This document shows positions 7,348-14,772 of a stretch of 37,074 nucleotides of DNA, piece after piece. A program made the translations under genes and the position numbers. The DNA lies in the IMG/VR virus record IMGVR_UViG_3300049740_000279, positions 1-37,074 of that record; one strand, written 5' to 3'. Position 1 is the stretch's first letter. Every line of letters starts with the position of its first letter. A model generated the notes under the pieces. The model saw only the letters and a list, made by a program, of their open reading frames with translations. It was not told the DNA's origin and did not search any database. Source of the DNA: a virus.

Positions 7348-7981
7348 CTAATAATAATTTAACTCTACGTAAATCGTTGTCTGGATTACATAAAGGTACT
7401 CTGTTATATTTTTTATAATAGTCTGACAACAAGTTCATTTCATATGACTTAACTAGGCTACTATGCATTGGAAGATATGCCTGGTAACAATGGTCAAGGT
7501 CTTCAATGTTATAGTTATTCTTAAATGCAGTACCACAGCCATAAGGGCTAAGGCGTTCATTTCGAATAGTACCTTTAAAGTCTGTGCGTCTGCCTAGCAT
7601 ACAGTTTCTGCTCACTGCTCTGCTTTCGCCTATGTAAATGACTTCATTACTAAGAAAGTCTGCGGGACCTTCTGGTTCACCTAACGGAAAATATCCATAT
7701 AGGTAACAGCCGGCATCTTTTTTACTAAATCCCCAAGATGCATCATGTTTAGAATCAATGTGATGCCACTTTGTAAAATCACCTGATTGTGGCTCACCAA
7801 TGGAGATATCCTGTGTACTGAAAAAATCAGAACCACTTAAAGAAATAACTTTTTGAAAAGTATAACACAGGTCGTCGAGCTTGTCCTCGTGTTGAGCAAA
7901 GATTTGTTCTAGTATCTCTTGTTTTAATCCGTGACCGCCACTTCCGTTTGCGATATTTTTTGCTAGAATCTCTGCCTTCAT
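7340..7981 (-). CDS. GIY-YIG-like nuclease domain protein
   Basis: 213 residues; ATG at 7981 follows AAGGAG. Possible catalytic set: GCY (91-93), YIG (116-118, in VIYIGES), Arg131/132, Glu181 in VKSYEMNLLSDYY and Asn199 in RVPLCN. These follow the family order GIY...YIG...R...E...N. The GIY-YIG gap is about 22 residues where ~10 is usual, because FPLGEPEGPADFLSNE is inserted. The N-terminal 70 residues are helical and unassigned. It could be a homing-type or host-DNA-degrading nuclease, or a catalytically altered relative. Lies between bS21 and the acetyltransferase. Confidence 0.65.
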   Translation of the reverse strand: MKAEILAKNIANGSGGHGLKQEILEQIFAQHEDKLDDLCYTFQKVISLSGSDFFSTQDISIGEPQSGDFTKWHHIDSKHDASWGFSKKDAGCYLYGYFPLGEPEGPADFLSNEVIYIGESRAVSRNCMLGRRTDFKGTIRNERLSPYGCGTAFKNNYNIEDLDHCYQAYLPMHSSLVKSYEMNLLSDYYKKYNRVPLCNPDNDLRRVKLLLGV

Positions 7982-7993
7982 TATATGTACTCC

Positions 7994-8191
7994 TTACATA
8001 TTTTGTTCACGTTCTCTACGAAGTTTGGCTTGTCTTTTAATACCACGTTTCTTCGCTTCTCTTTTCTTTTCGCTTGGCTTACTATAATACATTCTTTCTT
8101 TAAGCTCAAGCATCATGCCTGAATTTTTTAACTTTTTCTTCATTACCCTTAGGGCTTTTTCTACGTTGCCATTTCTTACTTCTATCTTCAT
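7994..8191 (-). CDS. rpsU: Ribosomal protein bS21 homologue, copy 1
   Basis: 65 residues: N-terminal strand IEVRNGNVEKALRVMKKKL, then YYSKPSEKKREAKKRG and a basic helical tail (RQAKLRREREQ), as in bacterial S21 of ~70 aa. bS21 sits on the small-subunit platform next to the 3' end of 16S rRNA and the anti-Shine-Dalgarno and helps mRNA selection. AAGGAG lies ahead of ATG 8191. It heads a long operon started by the promoter at 8469-8497. A second, diverged bS21 lies at 18499-18738. Confidence 0.92.
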   Translation of the reverse strand: MKIEVRNGNVEKALRVMKKKLKNSGMMLELKERMYYSKPSEKKREAKKRGIKRQAKLRREREQNM

Positions 8192-8206
8192 TAGTCTCCT
8201 TTGTTA

Positions 8207-8440
8207 CTAGTGGATGGCTACACTTACCATCGGTTGTTTAATTAAATCTTCTGTTGCATCATTAGGGTCTACTCCAAAATATTTGTTGCATATTACAACA
8301 ATAGAGTGTGGAACATCTTCATCTTCAAATCCGGGTGGAATATATAGTCCACGTAAACTTCCGTCATTTGCAATAATCAATCCCCAGTCGTCATCGGCCC
8401 ATTCTACAGTTCTATCCTCATACTTGTATTCGTTTGACAT
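8207..8440 (-). CDS. Small acidic phage protein, unknown
   Basis: 77 residues from ATG 8440, chosen because a strong AGGAGAG precedes it and codons farther upstream would run into the promoter. The sequence (YEDRTVEWADDDWGLIIANDGSLRGLYIPPGFEDEDVPHSIVVICNKYFGVDP) is acidic and beta-rich. First gene after the promoter at 8469-8497 and 15 nt ahead of bS21. The EYKYED start resembles that of the AbrB-like gene at 5037-5222. Confidence 0.72.
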   Translation of the reverse strand: MSNEYKYEDRTVEWADDDWGLIIANDGSLRGLYIPPGFEDEDVPHSIVVICNKYFGVDPNDATEDLIKQPMVSVAIH

Positions 8441-8468
8441 ACCTCTCTCCTGATCTAACATTATATTA

Positions 8469-8497
8469 ATAATACAAGAGTTCAAGTTAATTGTCAA
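8469..8497 (-). promoter_or_regulatory. Sigma-70-like promoter of the bS21-kds operon
   Basis: TTGACA (8497-8492), 17 nt, TATTAT (8474-8469). The -35 contains the TGA stop codon (8496-8494) of the preceding gene. Confidence 0.87.
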
Positions 8498-9183
8498 CCT
8501 ATCTTTACGTAATTGAGTATAGTCTCAGGCAGTTTGGTAACATAGTGCTGACCATGTCTTTTAACCTTACCGCTGATTTTGAAAGTGCTTCCTTTAATGG
8601 GAAGTTCATTAGTTTGATCGAAATTCTTGAAAAAACTAATTAAGTCACCTTCAATATGTCCATTCAAAACGTAACAAGAAAACTTGTCAACAAACTTTAT
8701 TCCTTGTAGGGTAAAGTTACCTTCAACTCTACTCCCAATAGTACTTATCAATTTTGACTCACCAAAGTTTGTCTTAAGATCCTTTTTATGTTCTTTTCGT
8801 TCACGAGATTCAAAATAAACTTTAGGTACAACAGATAATAAACCAATATTCTGTGTAGTTGATGTAGTGCTTGAAATACTTGACATTATGTTTTGCATGA
8901 AATCGTTTAGTGTTCCTCCGATAATAGCAAGTGCATTATCTTTGTGCAACCATTCTACACTTTCTTTTGCGTTTGAATAATCTTCGTCAGTAATAGTAAT
9001 ATAAGAAAAGTCATTAGGGCCATTAGACTCTAATTGAAACTTCACTGCTTCTTTATTACTAAACAATGTAGGAGTGTCTTCTGAAAACCTACGTGTGTCT
9101 TTATAGTATCCGCCATTAACTCTGTGTACTGCGAATGCTACTGCTAATATTTCGTGTGTTAAGTATTCGTTTGCCTGTGCCAT
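8494..9183 (-). CDS. Conserved phage protein, unknown
   Basis: 229 residues. The N-terminal ~110 residues are mixed alpha/beta (HEILAVAFAVHRVNGGYYKD, SYITITDEDYSNAKESVEWL). The C-terminal ~100 are strand-rich (GSRVEGNFTLQGIKFVDKF, CYVLNGHIEGDLISF, GSTFKISGKVKRHGQHYVTKL) and could form an OB-like barrel, suggesting nucleic-acid binding by analogy only. It has its own promoter (9212-9240). Its stop is embedded in the next promoter. Confidence 0.75.
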   Translation of the reverse strand: MAQANEYLTHEILAVAFAVHRVNGGYYKDTRRFSEDTPTLFSNKEAVKFQLESNGPNDFSYITITDEDYSNAKESVEWLHKDNALAIIGGTLNDFMQNIMSSISSTTSTTQNIGLLSVVPKVYFESRERKEHKKDLKTNFGESKLISTIGSRVEGNFTLQGIKFVDKFSCYVLNGHIEGDLISFFKNFDQTNELPIKGSTFKISGKVKRHGQHYVTKLPETILNYVKIG

Positions 9184-9211
9184 AAGTTGCCTTTTGCCTA
9201 ATTATGTTAAT

Positions 9212-9240
9212 ATAATAACATCAAAAACTAAACTTGTCAA
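9212..9240 (-). promoter_or_regulatory. Sigma-70-like promoter
   Basis: TTGACA (9240-9235), 17 nt, TATTAT (9217-9212), about 30 nt before ATG 9183. It begins 1 nt after the TAG stop of the ClpP-like gene. Confidence 0.86.
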
Positions 9241-9241
9241 C

Positions 9242-9805
9242 CTATAATATTTCGTCGGCTATACCAAGATCAACCAATTGTTTGGCTGTGTAGTATTGAT
9301 CACTTGGATTTTTGATGAATTTGGTGTTTACTTCTTGGATAGTCATACCCGTTGCTTCACGTAGTATTTGCATACATCTCATTTCACAGTTTTTATTCTC
9401 TTTCATCTGTGCTTTCATATCATGCATTTTGGCATCCATGTTGTCGCTGTGTTGATGATTCATTATACCTGTGTTCTTACCAATCCAACGATATCCTTTT
9501 GTACCACTTGCAAATAGCATAAATCCTGCACTCATAATAGCACCTACGCCTACTGTGCTTATGTTGTGATAACTATTCTTCATTACATCAATAAGAGCAA
9601 ACATCTCATAGAGATCTCCGCCTGTAGTGTTAATATAAAGTTCAAGTGTTCTTTTGGGCTTTTTTGTTAGGTTAGCACTAAGGATCCATTTAATTGTTTC
9701 ACCTACATTTTCACCTGTAAGTTCTCCATTCAGATAGTGTATGTCGTTATCTAATAACGATCGTTCTACTGCATCTGAGCTATTCCAATTATCGTATTTA
9801 GGCAT
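9242..9805 (-). CDS. clpP: ClpP-like serine protease (S14 family)
   Basis: 187 residues with the ClpP catalytic triad in normal spacing: Ser92 in AIMSAGFML, His117 in IMNHQHS and Asp169 in NPSDQYYTAKQLVDLGIADEI. LELYINTTGGDLYEMFALID is the oxyanion-loop and substrate-strand region. It could assemble as a host-type degradation barrel with ClpA/ClpX, or act in virion assembly as some S14 proteases do. A perfect TATAAATA lies 15 nt before the ATG, so late expression is likely; no clear Shine-Dalgarno is present. The window also holds ClpS and Hsp20. Confidence 0.92.
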   Translation of the reverse strand: MPKYDNWNSSDAVERSLLDNDIHYLNGELTGENVGETIKWILSANLTKKPKRTLELYINTTGGDLYEMFALIDVMKNSYHNISTVGVGAIMSAGFMLFASGTKGYRWIGKNTGIMNHQHSDNMDAKMHDMKAQMKENKNCEMRCMQILREATGMTIQEVNTKFIKNPSDQYYTAKQLVDLGIADEIL

Positions 9806-9820
9806 AATTTATTATATACG

Positions 9821-9828
9821 TATTTATA
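9821..9828 (-). promoter_or_regulatory. T4-type late promoter TATAAATA
   Basis: Perfect TATAAATA on the minus strand, 15 nt before the ATG of the ClpP-like gene. A start about 6 nt downstream would leave a leader of only ~9 nt. Confidence 0.7.
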
Positions 9829-10300
9829 CCTGAGTCCATTGCAAGTGGCCTAGGTTTCTACTTTCAGCCCATCTTACAAATAACCCAACTTCTCTGCCAT
9901 GTGCATCAATTTCCCATGGTAGGTCAAAATAGTGGTATTTTGTACGGTTGTAACGCTTACCCTTCCAATTTACTATATCAGTATCAGATTGTAAATCACG
10001 CATTTCGCCTGTAGCAAATTGCTTTACATGTACTAACTCGTGACACAATGTTTCAATAATAGTACGTTTATCTTGGGTTGGGTCAATTTCAATAGTGAAT
10101 TCTTTTGGACGTACATAATCATCTTCCCAAATACAGTTACCGCATTGGCGTGATGCTTCAAATAGTCCTGGTATAAATTTAACAGTAATATCAAGATTTT
10201 CTTGTAGGCGTTTGCTCATTAATAATGAACAGCAGAAATTAACTACATCGATAGCGTATTCTTTTTCAAAATCCGATGCACCTCTAAGTTTGATTCTCAT
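9824..10300 (-). CDS. SprT-like zinc metallopeptidase
   Basis: 158 residues from ATG 10300; this start is preferred over a TTG five codons upstream because GAGAGGA lies between them as the ribosome site. The zinc-binding HELVH is at 87-91 with a downstream acidic ligand in PWEIDAHGRE (Glu130), the arrangement of SprT-type peptidases found in many marine phages. CGNCIW (53-58) gives a Cys pair. The family cuts DNA-bound proteins in eukaryotes (SPRTN); the phage role is unknown. Its own consensus promoter is at 10327-10355. Confidence 0.85.
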   Translation of the reverse strand: MRIKLRGASDFEKEYAIDVVNFCCSLLMSKRLQENLDITVKFIPGLFEASRQCGNCIWEDDYVRPKEFTIEIDPTQDKRTIIETLCHELVHVKQFATGEMRDLQSDTDIVNWKGKRYNRTKYHYFDLPWEIDAHGREVGLFVRWAESRNLGHLQWTQV

Positions 10301-10326
10301 ACCTATTCCTCTCAACGTTTGTATAT

Positions 10327-10355
10327 ATTATACACTCGTTAGTAAGTAATGTCAA
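10327..10355 (-). promoter_or_regulatory. Strong sigma-70-like promoter
   Basis: TTGACA (10355-10350), 17 nt, TATAAT (10332-10327), 27 nt before ATG 10300. The -35 contains the TGA stop of the gene at 10352-10540. Confidence 0.88.
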
Positions 10356-10540
10356 CCTTTTTCGTAAGGGCTTCTATCATGGTATATGTCGCCTGCTAAT
10401 GCTTGAAGGTTTTCAATATTAGCTTGTATTAGTACTTGGTCTTTTGGTGCCGGGCTTTCATACTTTAACTTGTAAAGTTCTTGTGATACTTTGTGCATGG
10501 CATCTACTTTTGCACACAAATCGCTAATCTTATGTAACAT
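10352..10540 (-). CDS. Small helical protein, unknown
   Basis: 62 residues, largely helical (MLHKISDLCAKVDAMHKVSQELYKL, then QANIENLQALAGDIY). Likely a coiled-coil or helical-bundle accessory protein; no family recognised. Own promoter at 10594-10622. Confidence 0.65.
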   Translation of the reverse strand: MLHKISDLCAKVDAMHKVSQELYKLKYESPAPKDQVLIQANIENLQALAGDIYHDRSPYEKG

Positions 10541-10593
10541 ACATGTCCTTTCGGTTAGTTCCTGTTAAAAATACTTATCAACAGTATATAATA

Positions 10594-10622
10594 AATATAC
10601 TATAAACTGGAGGCAAAGTCAA
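10594..10622 (-). promoter_or_regulatory. Sigma-70-like promoter facing away from the plus-strand gene
   Basis: TTGACT (10622-10617), 17 nt, TATATT (10599-10594). It overlaps the Shine-Dalgarno (GGAGG, 10609-10613) and abuts the TTG start of the divergent gene at 10624. Confidence 0.75.
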
Positions 10623-10623
10623 G

Positions 10624-10986
10624 TTGGAAATTTTTCTATTATTAATGCTCAAACACGCTATTGTAGATTTGGGCTTTCAGCCTTTTGGTTTAGGAGCAAC
10701 CAAATTAAGATATTTTGGTTGGGCGGCACATCAACAACATTATATTCCACATGGTTTACTAACTATGGTCGCACTTGCAATGACCTTGCAAGGGTCCTTA
10801 GAGCTTATTATACTGTTGGGAATACTTGATTACGTACTACACTGGCATACCGACTACATTAAGACCCATATAAGAGAAAAGATGCAATGGAAGTCAAACC
10901 AAAGAGCATTTTGGGTACTGAACATGTTTGATCAGATGGTACACTTCTTTGGATATTATATAATTGTTAGATTAGCTATTGGTTAA
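10624..10986 (+). CDS. DUF3307-like polytopic membrane protein
   Basis: 120 residues, one of only two plus-strand genes. TTG start with GGAGG 10 nt upstream; the next ATG (10648) would cut into the first hydrophobic segment. Hydrophobic segments lie at ~2-20, ~42-60, ~58-75 and ~100-118, with conserved-looking His/Asp positions: LKHAIVDLGFQ, PHGLLTMV, LDYVLHWHTDYIK, FDQMVHFFGYY. This H/D-in-membrane pattern resembles DUF3307 proteins, seen in phages and bacteria and of unknown role. Its TAA overlaps the stop of the converging gene at 10983. Confidence 0.78.
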   Translation: MEIFLLLMLKHAIVDLGFQPFGLGATKLRYFGWAAHQQHYIPHGLLTMVALAMTLQGSLELIILLGILDYVLHWHTDYIKTHIREKMQWKSNQRAFWVLNMFDQMVHFFGYYIIVRLAIG

Positions 10987-12575
10987 GTTTTAATCATTCT
11001 ACCAAATCCAAAACTCATTGAACCTGGTAATGCCATAGTAGCATAAAACTCTTTGCCCGAATCAAATCTAATTTGTCCTTCAAACACTGGTGGATAAATG
11101 ACAGCCATTTTAGTAAACTTACCTTTATCATCACCTTGCATTTGGAATGAACTTTTAATTTGAATCATGTTAGAACTTTCAAGTACTGTTTTAAAGAACC
11201 TGTTTAACATTTCTGGGTTTTTGTTCATTGCATTCTGTGTTGCTTTTGCAAGAACTGTTGTCCAATGCCATAGCTTCTTGTACTTGGCATTGTTAATAGA
11301 TGAATCCTTAGGACGATATGTGTCTGAATTCATATATGAATTGTAGTGTCTTGGTAGTGCTTTACTAATAGCACCTTCGTCATTCCATGTATTAGGATCG
11401 TTAACTAAACCTTTAACTGCTTCTAATTCAGTTTCATTTAAAATTCCAACTGATGCCGCAAGTTTATAAATTTGATGTTTCTTATCTTTCTCTTTAATGA
11501 TGTTCATCCAAGAAAGGTATTCTGCAAACTCTTCAAAGAATTTAGGATTAGCCTTTTTAAGCTGATCTGGTTTGTTGTCAATAGTTTCTGCAATACTAAT
11601 TGCACTTGCTTTTGCACCACCCTTACCGTCTTTAGCACTAATACCAACTCTAGTTCCTTTAGGTGATATTAAAAAGCTATCAATAAGTTTCTGTGTTTCG
11701 TCTGCAGGGTAATCAACTGTTTTCATTGCACCCCATGTCAACCCTGGCTCTAGTACCTGTAAAAGATTTTCTTCAGCTTCTTTTACACTACCTGTTACGA
11801 TGCTAGACCCTTGTGATAACGCAATAGGCCCTGCTATCTCACCAATCTGTACTTCGTAGTTTCCTTTATAGTCTTTAGTAGCAGGCATTACTTCATCTAA
11901 GTTATCAATTATGTCTGCAACAATTTTTCTTTCTTCTGCCGGCACATCATCTGGATACAATGTTGATGTTCTAATTGCGTTAGCAACTGCGTCAACTTGC
12001 ATTGGTCCATTAGTAACACCTAGTCTGTTTGGAAACATTCTAATGTTAGGGTGTGCTTTGTTTGAGTTCTTTGCTTTAGTTTTAACAATGTCAAAACCTA
12101 ATGGAGCAATGTTTCTCATAAAATCTGTTTGTTCCCATTTGATGTAATTACTAGTTTTTTGTTTATAGTATCTTACAAAATGGAGTGTTCCTGAGTCTGT
12201 AGTAATTTCAACAACAATAGCCGCAAATGGACCTAATGGTTGTTTGTTTACTTCTTTTAAGTCTGCTGTTGCTACACCGGCTGTTGCTAAATCGTTTTGG
12301 AATTGTTCTGCTGGTGTTTCGCTCTTTGGTCCTACTGCTGAACCGTTTTGTGCATCAGCTGGATCAGTTGATTGTTGTGCTTCTACTGGAACGTATTGTG
12401 CTTGACTAGCCTCTAAAGGAAAGAACCAACTATTAGAAGGGATAAACTTACCACCTTCTTTAGTACTAAAAGGACTTTCCATTCCTTTGTCGTTAACATC
12501 GTCTACTGCACCTTTGATGCCTCTAGTGCTTTCAATGACTGGCTTATTGTATTTTTTAAACTCGAAGAATCTCAT
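10983..12575 (-). CDS. Large late phage protein, unknown
   Basis: 530 residues with no family I recognise. N-terminus MRFFEFKKYNKPVIES, then a Gln/Ala/Pro-rich low-complexity linker (~50-100) and a long mixed alpha/beta body. The segment with GEIAGPIALSQG (~246-257) and RVGISAKDGKGGAKAS (~310-325) has an E...xSxKxG look that occurs in some restriction-endonuclease-like folds; this is a weak hint only. A perfect TATAAATA 8 nt before the ATG suggests late expression and a virion-related or packaged protein. There is no Shine-Dalgarno, so it may be leaderless. Confidence 0.78.
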   Translation of the reverse strand: MRFFEFKKYNKPVIESTRGIKGAVDDVNDKGMESPFSTKEGGKFIPSNSWFFPLEASQAQYVPVEAQQSTDPADAQNGSAVGPKSETPAEQFQNDLATAGVATADLKEVNKQPLGPFAAIVVEITTDSGTLHFVRYYKQKTSNYIKWEQTDFMRNIAPLGFDIVKTKAKNSNKAHPNIRMFPNRLGVTNGPMQVDAVANAIRTSTLYPDDVPAEERKIVADIIDNLDEVMPATKDYKGNYEVQIGEIAGPIALSQGSSIVTGSVKEAEENLLQVLEPGLTWGAMKTVDYPADETQKLIDSFLISPKGTRVGISAKDGKGGAKASAISIAETIDNKPDQLKKANPKFFEEFAEYLSWMNIIKEKDKKHQIYKLAASVGILNETELEAVKGLVNDPNTWNDEGAISKALPRHYNSYMNSDTYRPKDSSINNAKYKKLWHWTTVLAKATQNAMNKNPEMLNRFFKTVLESSNMIQIKSSFQMQGDDKGKFTKMAVIYPPVFEGQIRFDSGKEFYATMALPGSMSFGFGRMIKT

Positions 12576-12583
12576 AACACTAG

Positions 12584-12591
12584 TATTTATA
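12584..12591 (-). promoter_or_regulatory. T4-type late promoter TATAAATA
   Basis: Perfect TATAAATA on the minus strand; it contains the TAA stop (12589-12587) of the bilin reductase and sits 8 nt before ATG 12575. Confidence 0.7.
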
Positions 12592-13282
12592 CTATTTTAG
12601 GAAACAGAGCATCTGCACAAAACTCATCAACATCAGCTTCAGGTAATCCTAAAGACTTCATTGTACGTGGCGTATGTGGGTTTTGTTGCTGGTTATGACA
12701 GTAATAGTTCTGTGCTCCAGCGGTAAGTTCAATATTAGCATTGCCTGTATACTGAGGAACACTTTCAAACCATGTTCTTAAGTTATCTACTGCTAGGTCG
12801 CATATTGCAGTAGCTTCTTCTACTGTGTTTACATTACCAGCGGCAATCATACTTGGACTAAAAATATTACGAGCCCATTCAGGTAGTTCACGTTTCTTAC
12901 TTGGAATAAAGTCTGCAACTGCATCTTGATACCAATCAACTAACGGATGGTCTTCTCCACCACTACTTGCACTAAAGTCATGGAAAGCACCTGTCATCTT
13001 GTTCTTACCTGCAATAACATCAAAGCCGTATATAGGAGCATCGTTAGTTAGTGTAGGAAAACAACATACATGCATCATCCATAAGCCTTTGCTATCACGT
13101 ACATCAACTACATCAATGTGAGCTCTGCGTACATGCGGATTAGCCCATACTTTATTAAGCCATCCATTCTCTGGTTGGTGAAATTTGTTTAGTGTTTTTT
13201 CTTCTTTCTCAACTGCAAACTCATCAAAAATACCAAGTATACGATCCTGTGTTTCAATTAGTTTATTCCATATTACGCTCAT
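12587..13282 (-). CDS. pcyX: Ferredoxin-dependent bilin reductase (PcyX/PebS-like)
   Basis: Reduces biliverdin IX-alpha, the product of heme oxygenase, toward a phycobilin using electrons from ferredoxin. 231 residues, the usual family length. RRAHIDVVD, MMHVCCFPTLTNDAP, YGFDVIAG and the C-terminal NYYCHNQQQNPHTPRTM are the family core. His71 and Asp88 correspond to catalytic His88 and Asp105 of cyanobacterial PcyA; the PcyA Glu76 position is Asp57. Viral members without a cyanobacterial host (PcyX) and the cyanophage PebS make phycoerythrobilin; which of these this is cannot be told by eye. Coupled to the halogenase by a 4-nt overlap (ATGA). Confidence 0.88.
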   Translation of the reverse strand: MSVIWNKLIETQDRILGIFDEFAVEKEEKTLNKFHQPENGWLNKVWANPHVRRAHIDVVDVRDSKGLWMMHVCCFPTLTNDAPIYGFDVIAGKNKMTGAFHDFSASSGGEDHPLVDWYQDAVADFIPSKKRELPEWARNIFSPSMIAAGNVNTVEEATAICDLAVDNLRTWFESVPQYTGNANIELTAGAQNYYCHNQQQNPHTPRTMKSLGLPEADVDEFCADALFPKIV

Positions 13283-14772
13283 CTATTACTCCACTCTCTG
13301 TTAGATATACCTGGCATTGATTCCCTTAATTCAACTTCGTGCATACTTTTAATTATGTCAATTGCGTTTTGTTTTTTAATTTTTGGTGTTGCTGGATTAA
13401 TGCCTGTAGCATGTAGCCATAACTTCCAGTTAGTTTCTGCAAATATTTCCGTGTTACGTGGAAAGAACTGCGATTCGTCTAGTGTTGGGGTATACGTTCT
13501 TGCATACCCTGTTGCCAATTCTTCTAGCTTAGGTGTTTCTTTAAAGTTTTCGTAAACGTGTTTCCAAAACTTACCTTGTCTTGGATTATTAAAGTAGTGC
13601 AATGCTACAAAGTTCATGCTATCTTCGTATACTGTTTCAATGTCGTTATTATAACCATCTACATCTTCTTGTGTAAAATGTCCTTTTTGTAAACATCTAA
13701 GTCCAGTAGCACCAATGATTAGTAATGCAAGTCCTGTACTTTCTAATGGCTCAATAAATCCACTAGCAAGTCCTACACTAAAACAATTACCTCTCCAATT
13801 CTTTCTATTATACTTAGGCTCAAACGGTATGTGGTTAAACTTACCTGTACGTAGTCTATGTTCTCCCCAATGTTGTACAAAGTGATCTTCTGCTTCTTGT
13901 TTAGTTGTTAGGTCACTGTTGTAACATAGCCCACTACCTATTCTATCTCTAACAGGAGTTTTCCATATCCAACCTAGGTCAGTTGCTTGTGCAGTAACAT
14001 AAGGTACTTGTGGTTCGTCATCTGTTTCGTAATCAATTTGACTTGCAACCGCGGCATTAGTAAACAGCATATGACTTCTGTCAACCCAGTCTGCACCTGG
14101 TATTGCGTTTGATAATAGTTTCTTAAATCCTGTACAGTCAACAAAGAAGTCAGCAACAAGTTCTTGTCCATCTTCTAATATAACTTTTTCAACTTGACAT
14201 TTATTAATTACAGGCTTACTAATATGTTTTTTAATGTGTGTTAGTTTAGTATACTTTTTGTTTAGATATTCTGATAAGAAGTTTGCAAGTTTGATAGCAT
14301 CTAAATGATATCCTACATGAGCGTTGCCGCCTTTAACACTTGTGTTCTCTGGAACAACGTTGTTTGTAATACAAGTGTTGTACCATGACATGTACGTTTC
14401 CATATCAGTTTGTGTAGCACCAGCATCAAGAGCTAAGTTTACAATGTCGCCCATGTGTCCTTCGTCACTAGTACCTACTGGAAAATAAAACGGTTGCCAA
14501 ATATTTGTATTGTCGCCTTTCCAATTAGGAAAGTATGTTCCGCATTTAATAGTTGCGTCTGATGCCTTGGTCCATAACTCCATTGGAATGCCACAGTCTT
14601 TTAAGTAATGGTCAAAGCCTAGTATAGTTGCTTCACCTACTCCTACTGTTGGAATGTTAGGACTTTCTACAAGGGTAACGTTTACGTTGGGTAAGTTATA
14701 TAAAGCATAAGCGGCTGTCATCCAACCTGCTGTGCCACCTCCAACAATACAAATACTTGATACGTTAGTCAT
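13279..14772 (-). CDS. Flavin-dependent (tryptophan-type) halogenase
   Basis: 497 residues. FAD-binding GGGTAGW at 11-17; catalytic lysine position Lys76 in IKCGTYFPNW (PrnA Lys79); GWIWKTP (267-273), a variant of the WxWxIP halogenase signature; and EPLESTG (341-347) whose Glu344-Ser345 match the PrnA Glu346-Ser347 chloride/catalytic site. The family oxidises chloride or bromide with FADH2 and O2 and halogenates tryptophan or other electron-rich rings; a separate flavin reductase is needed. It overlaps heme oxygenase (8 nt) and bilin reductase (4 nt), which makes a pyrrole, bilin or heme-derived substrate worth considering, although no biochemical evidence exists for that here. Confidence 0.9.
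   Translation of the reverse strand: MTNVSSICIVGGGTAGWMTAAYALYNLPNVNVTLVESPNIPTVGVGEATILGFDHYLKDCGIPMELWTKASDATIKCGTYFPNWKGDNTNIWQPFYFPVGTSDEGHMGDIVNLALDAGATQTDMETYMSWYNTCITNNVVPENTSVKGGNAHVGYHLDAIKLANFLSEYLNKKYTKLTHIKKHISKPVINKCQVEKVILEDGQELVADFFVDCTGFKKLLSNAIPGADWVDRSHMLFTNAAVASQIDYETDDEPQVPYVTAQATDLGWIWKTPVRDRIGSGLCYNSDLTTKQEAEDHFVQHWGEHRLRTGKFNHIPFEPKYNRKNWRGNCFSVGLASGFIEPLESTGLALLIIGATGLRCLQKGHFTQEDVDGYNNDIETVYEDSMNFVALHYFNNPRQGKFWKHVYENFKETPKLEELATGYARTYTPTLDESQFFPRNTEIFAETNWKLWLHATGINPATPKIKKQNAIDIIKSMHEVELRESMPGISNREWSNR

Noticed and set aside
10983-12575. Type II restriction enzyme-like call for the 530-aa protein
   Set aside because: Only a loose E...SxKxG pattern is visible and the active-site order cannot be shown; left as unknown.
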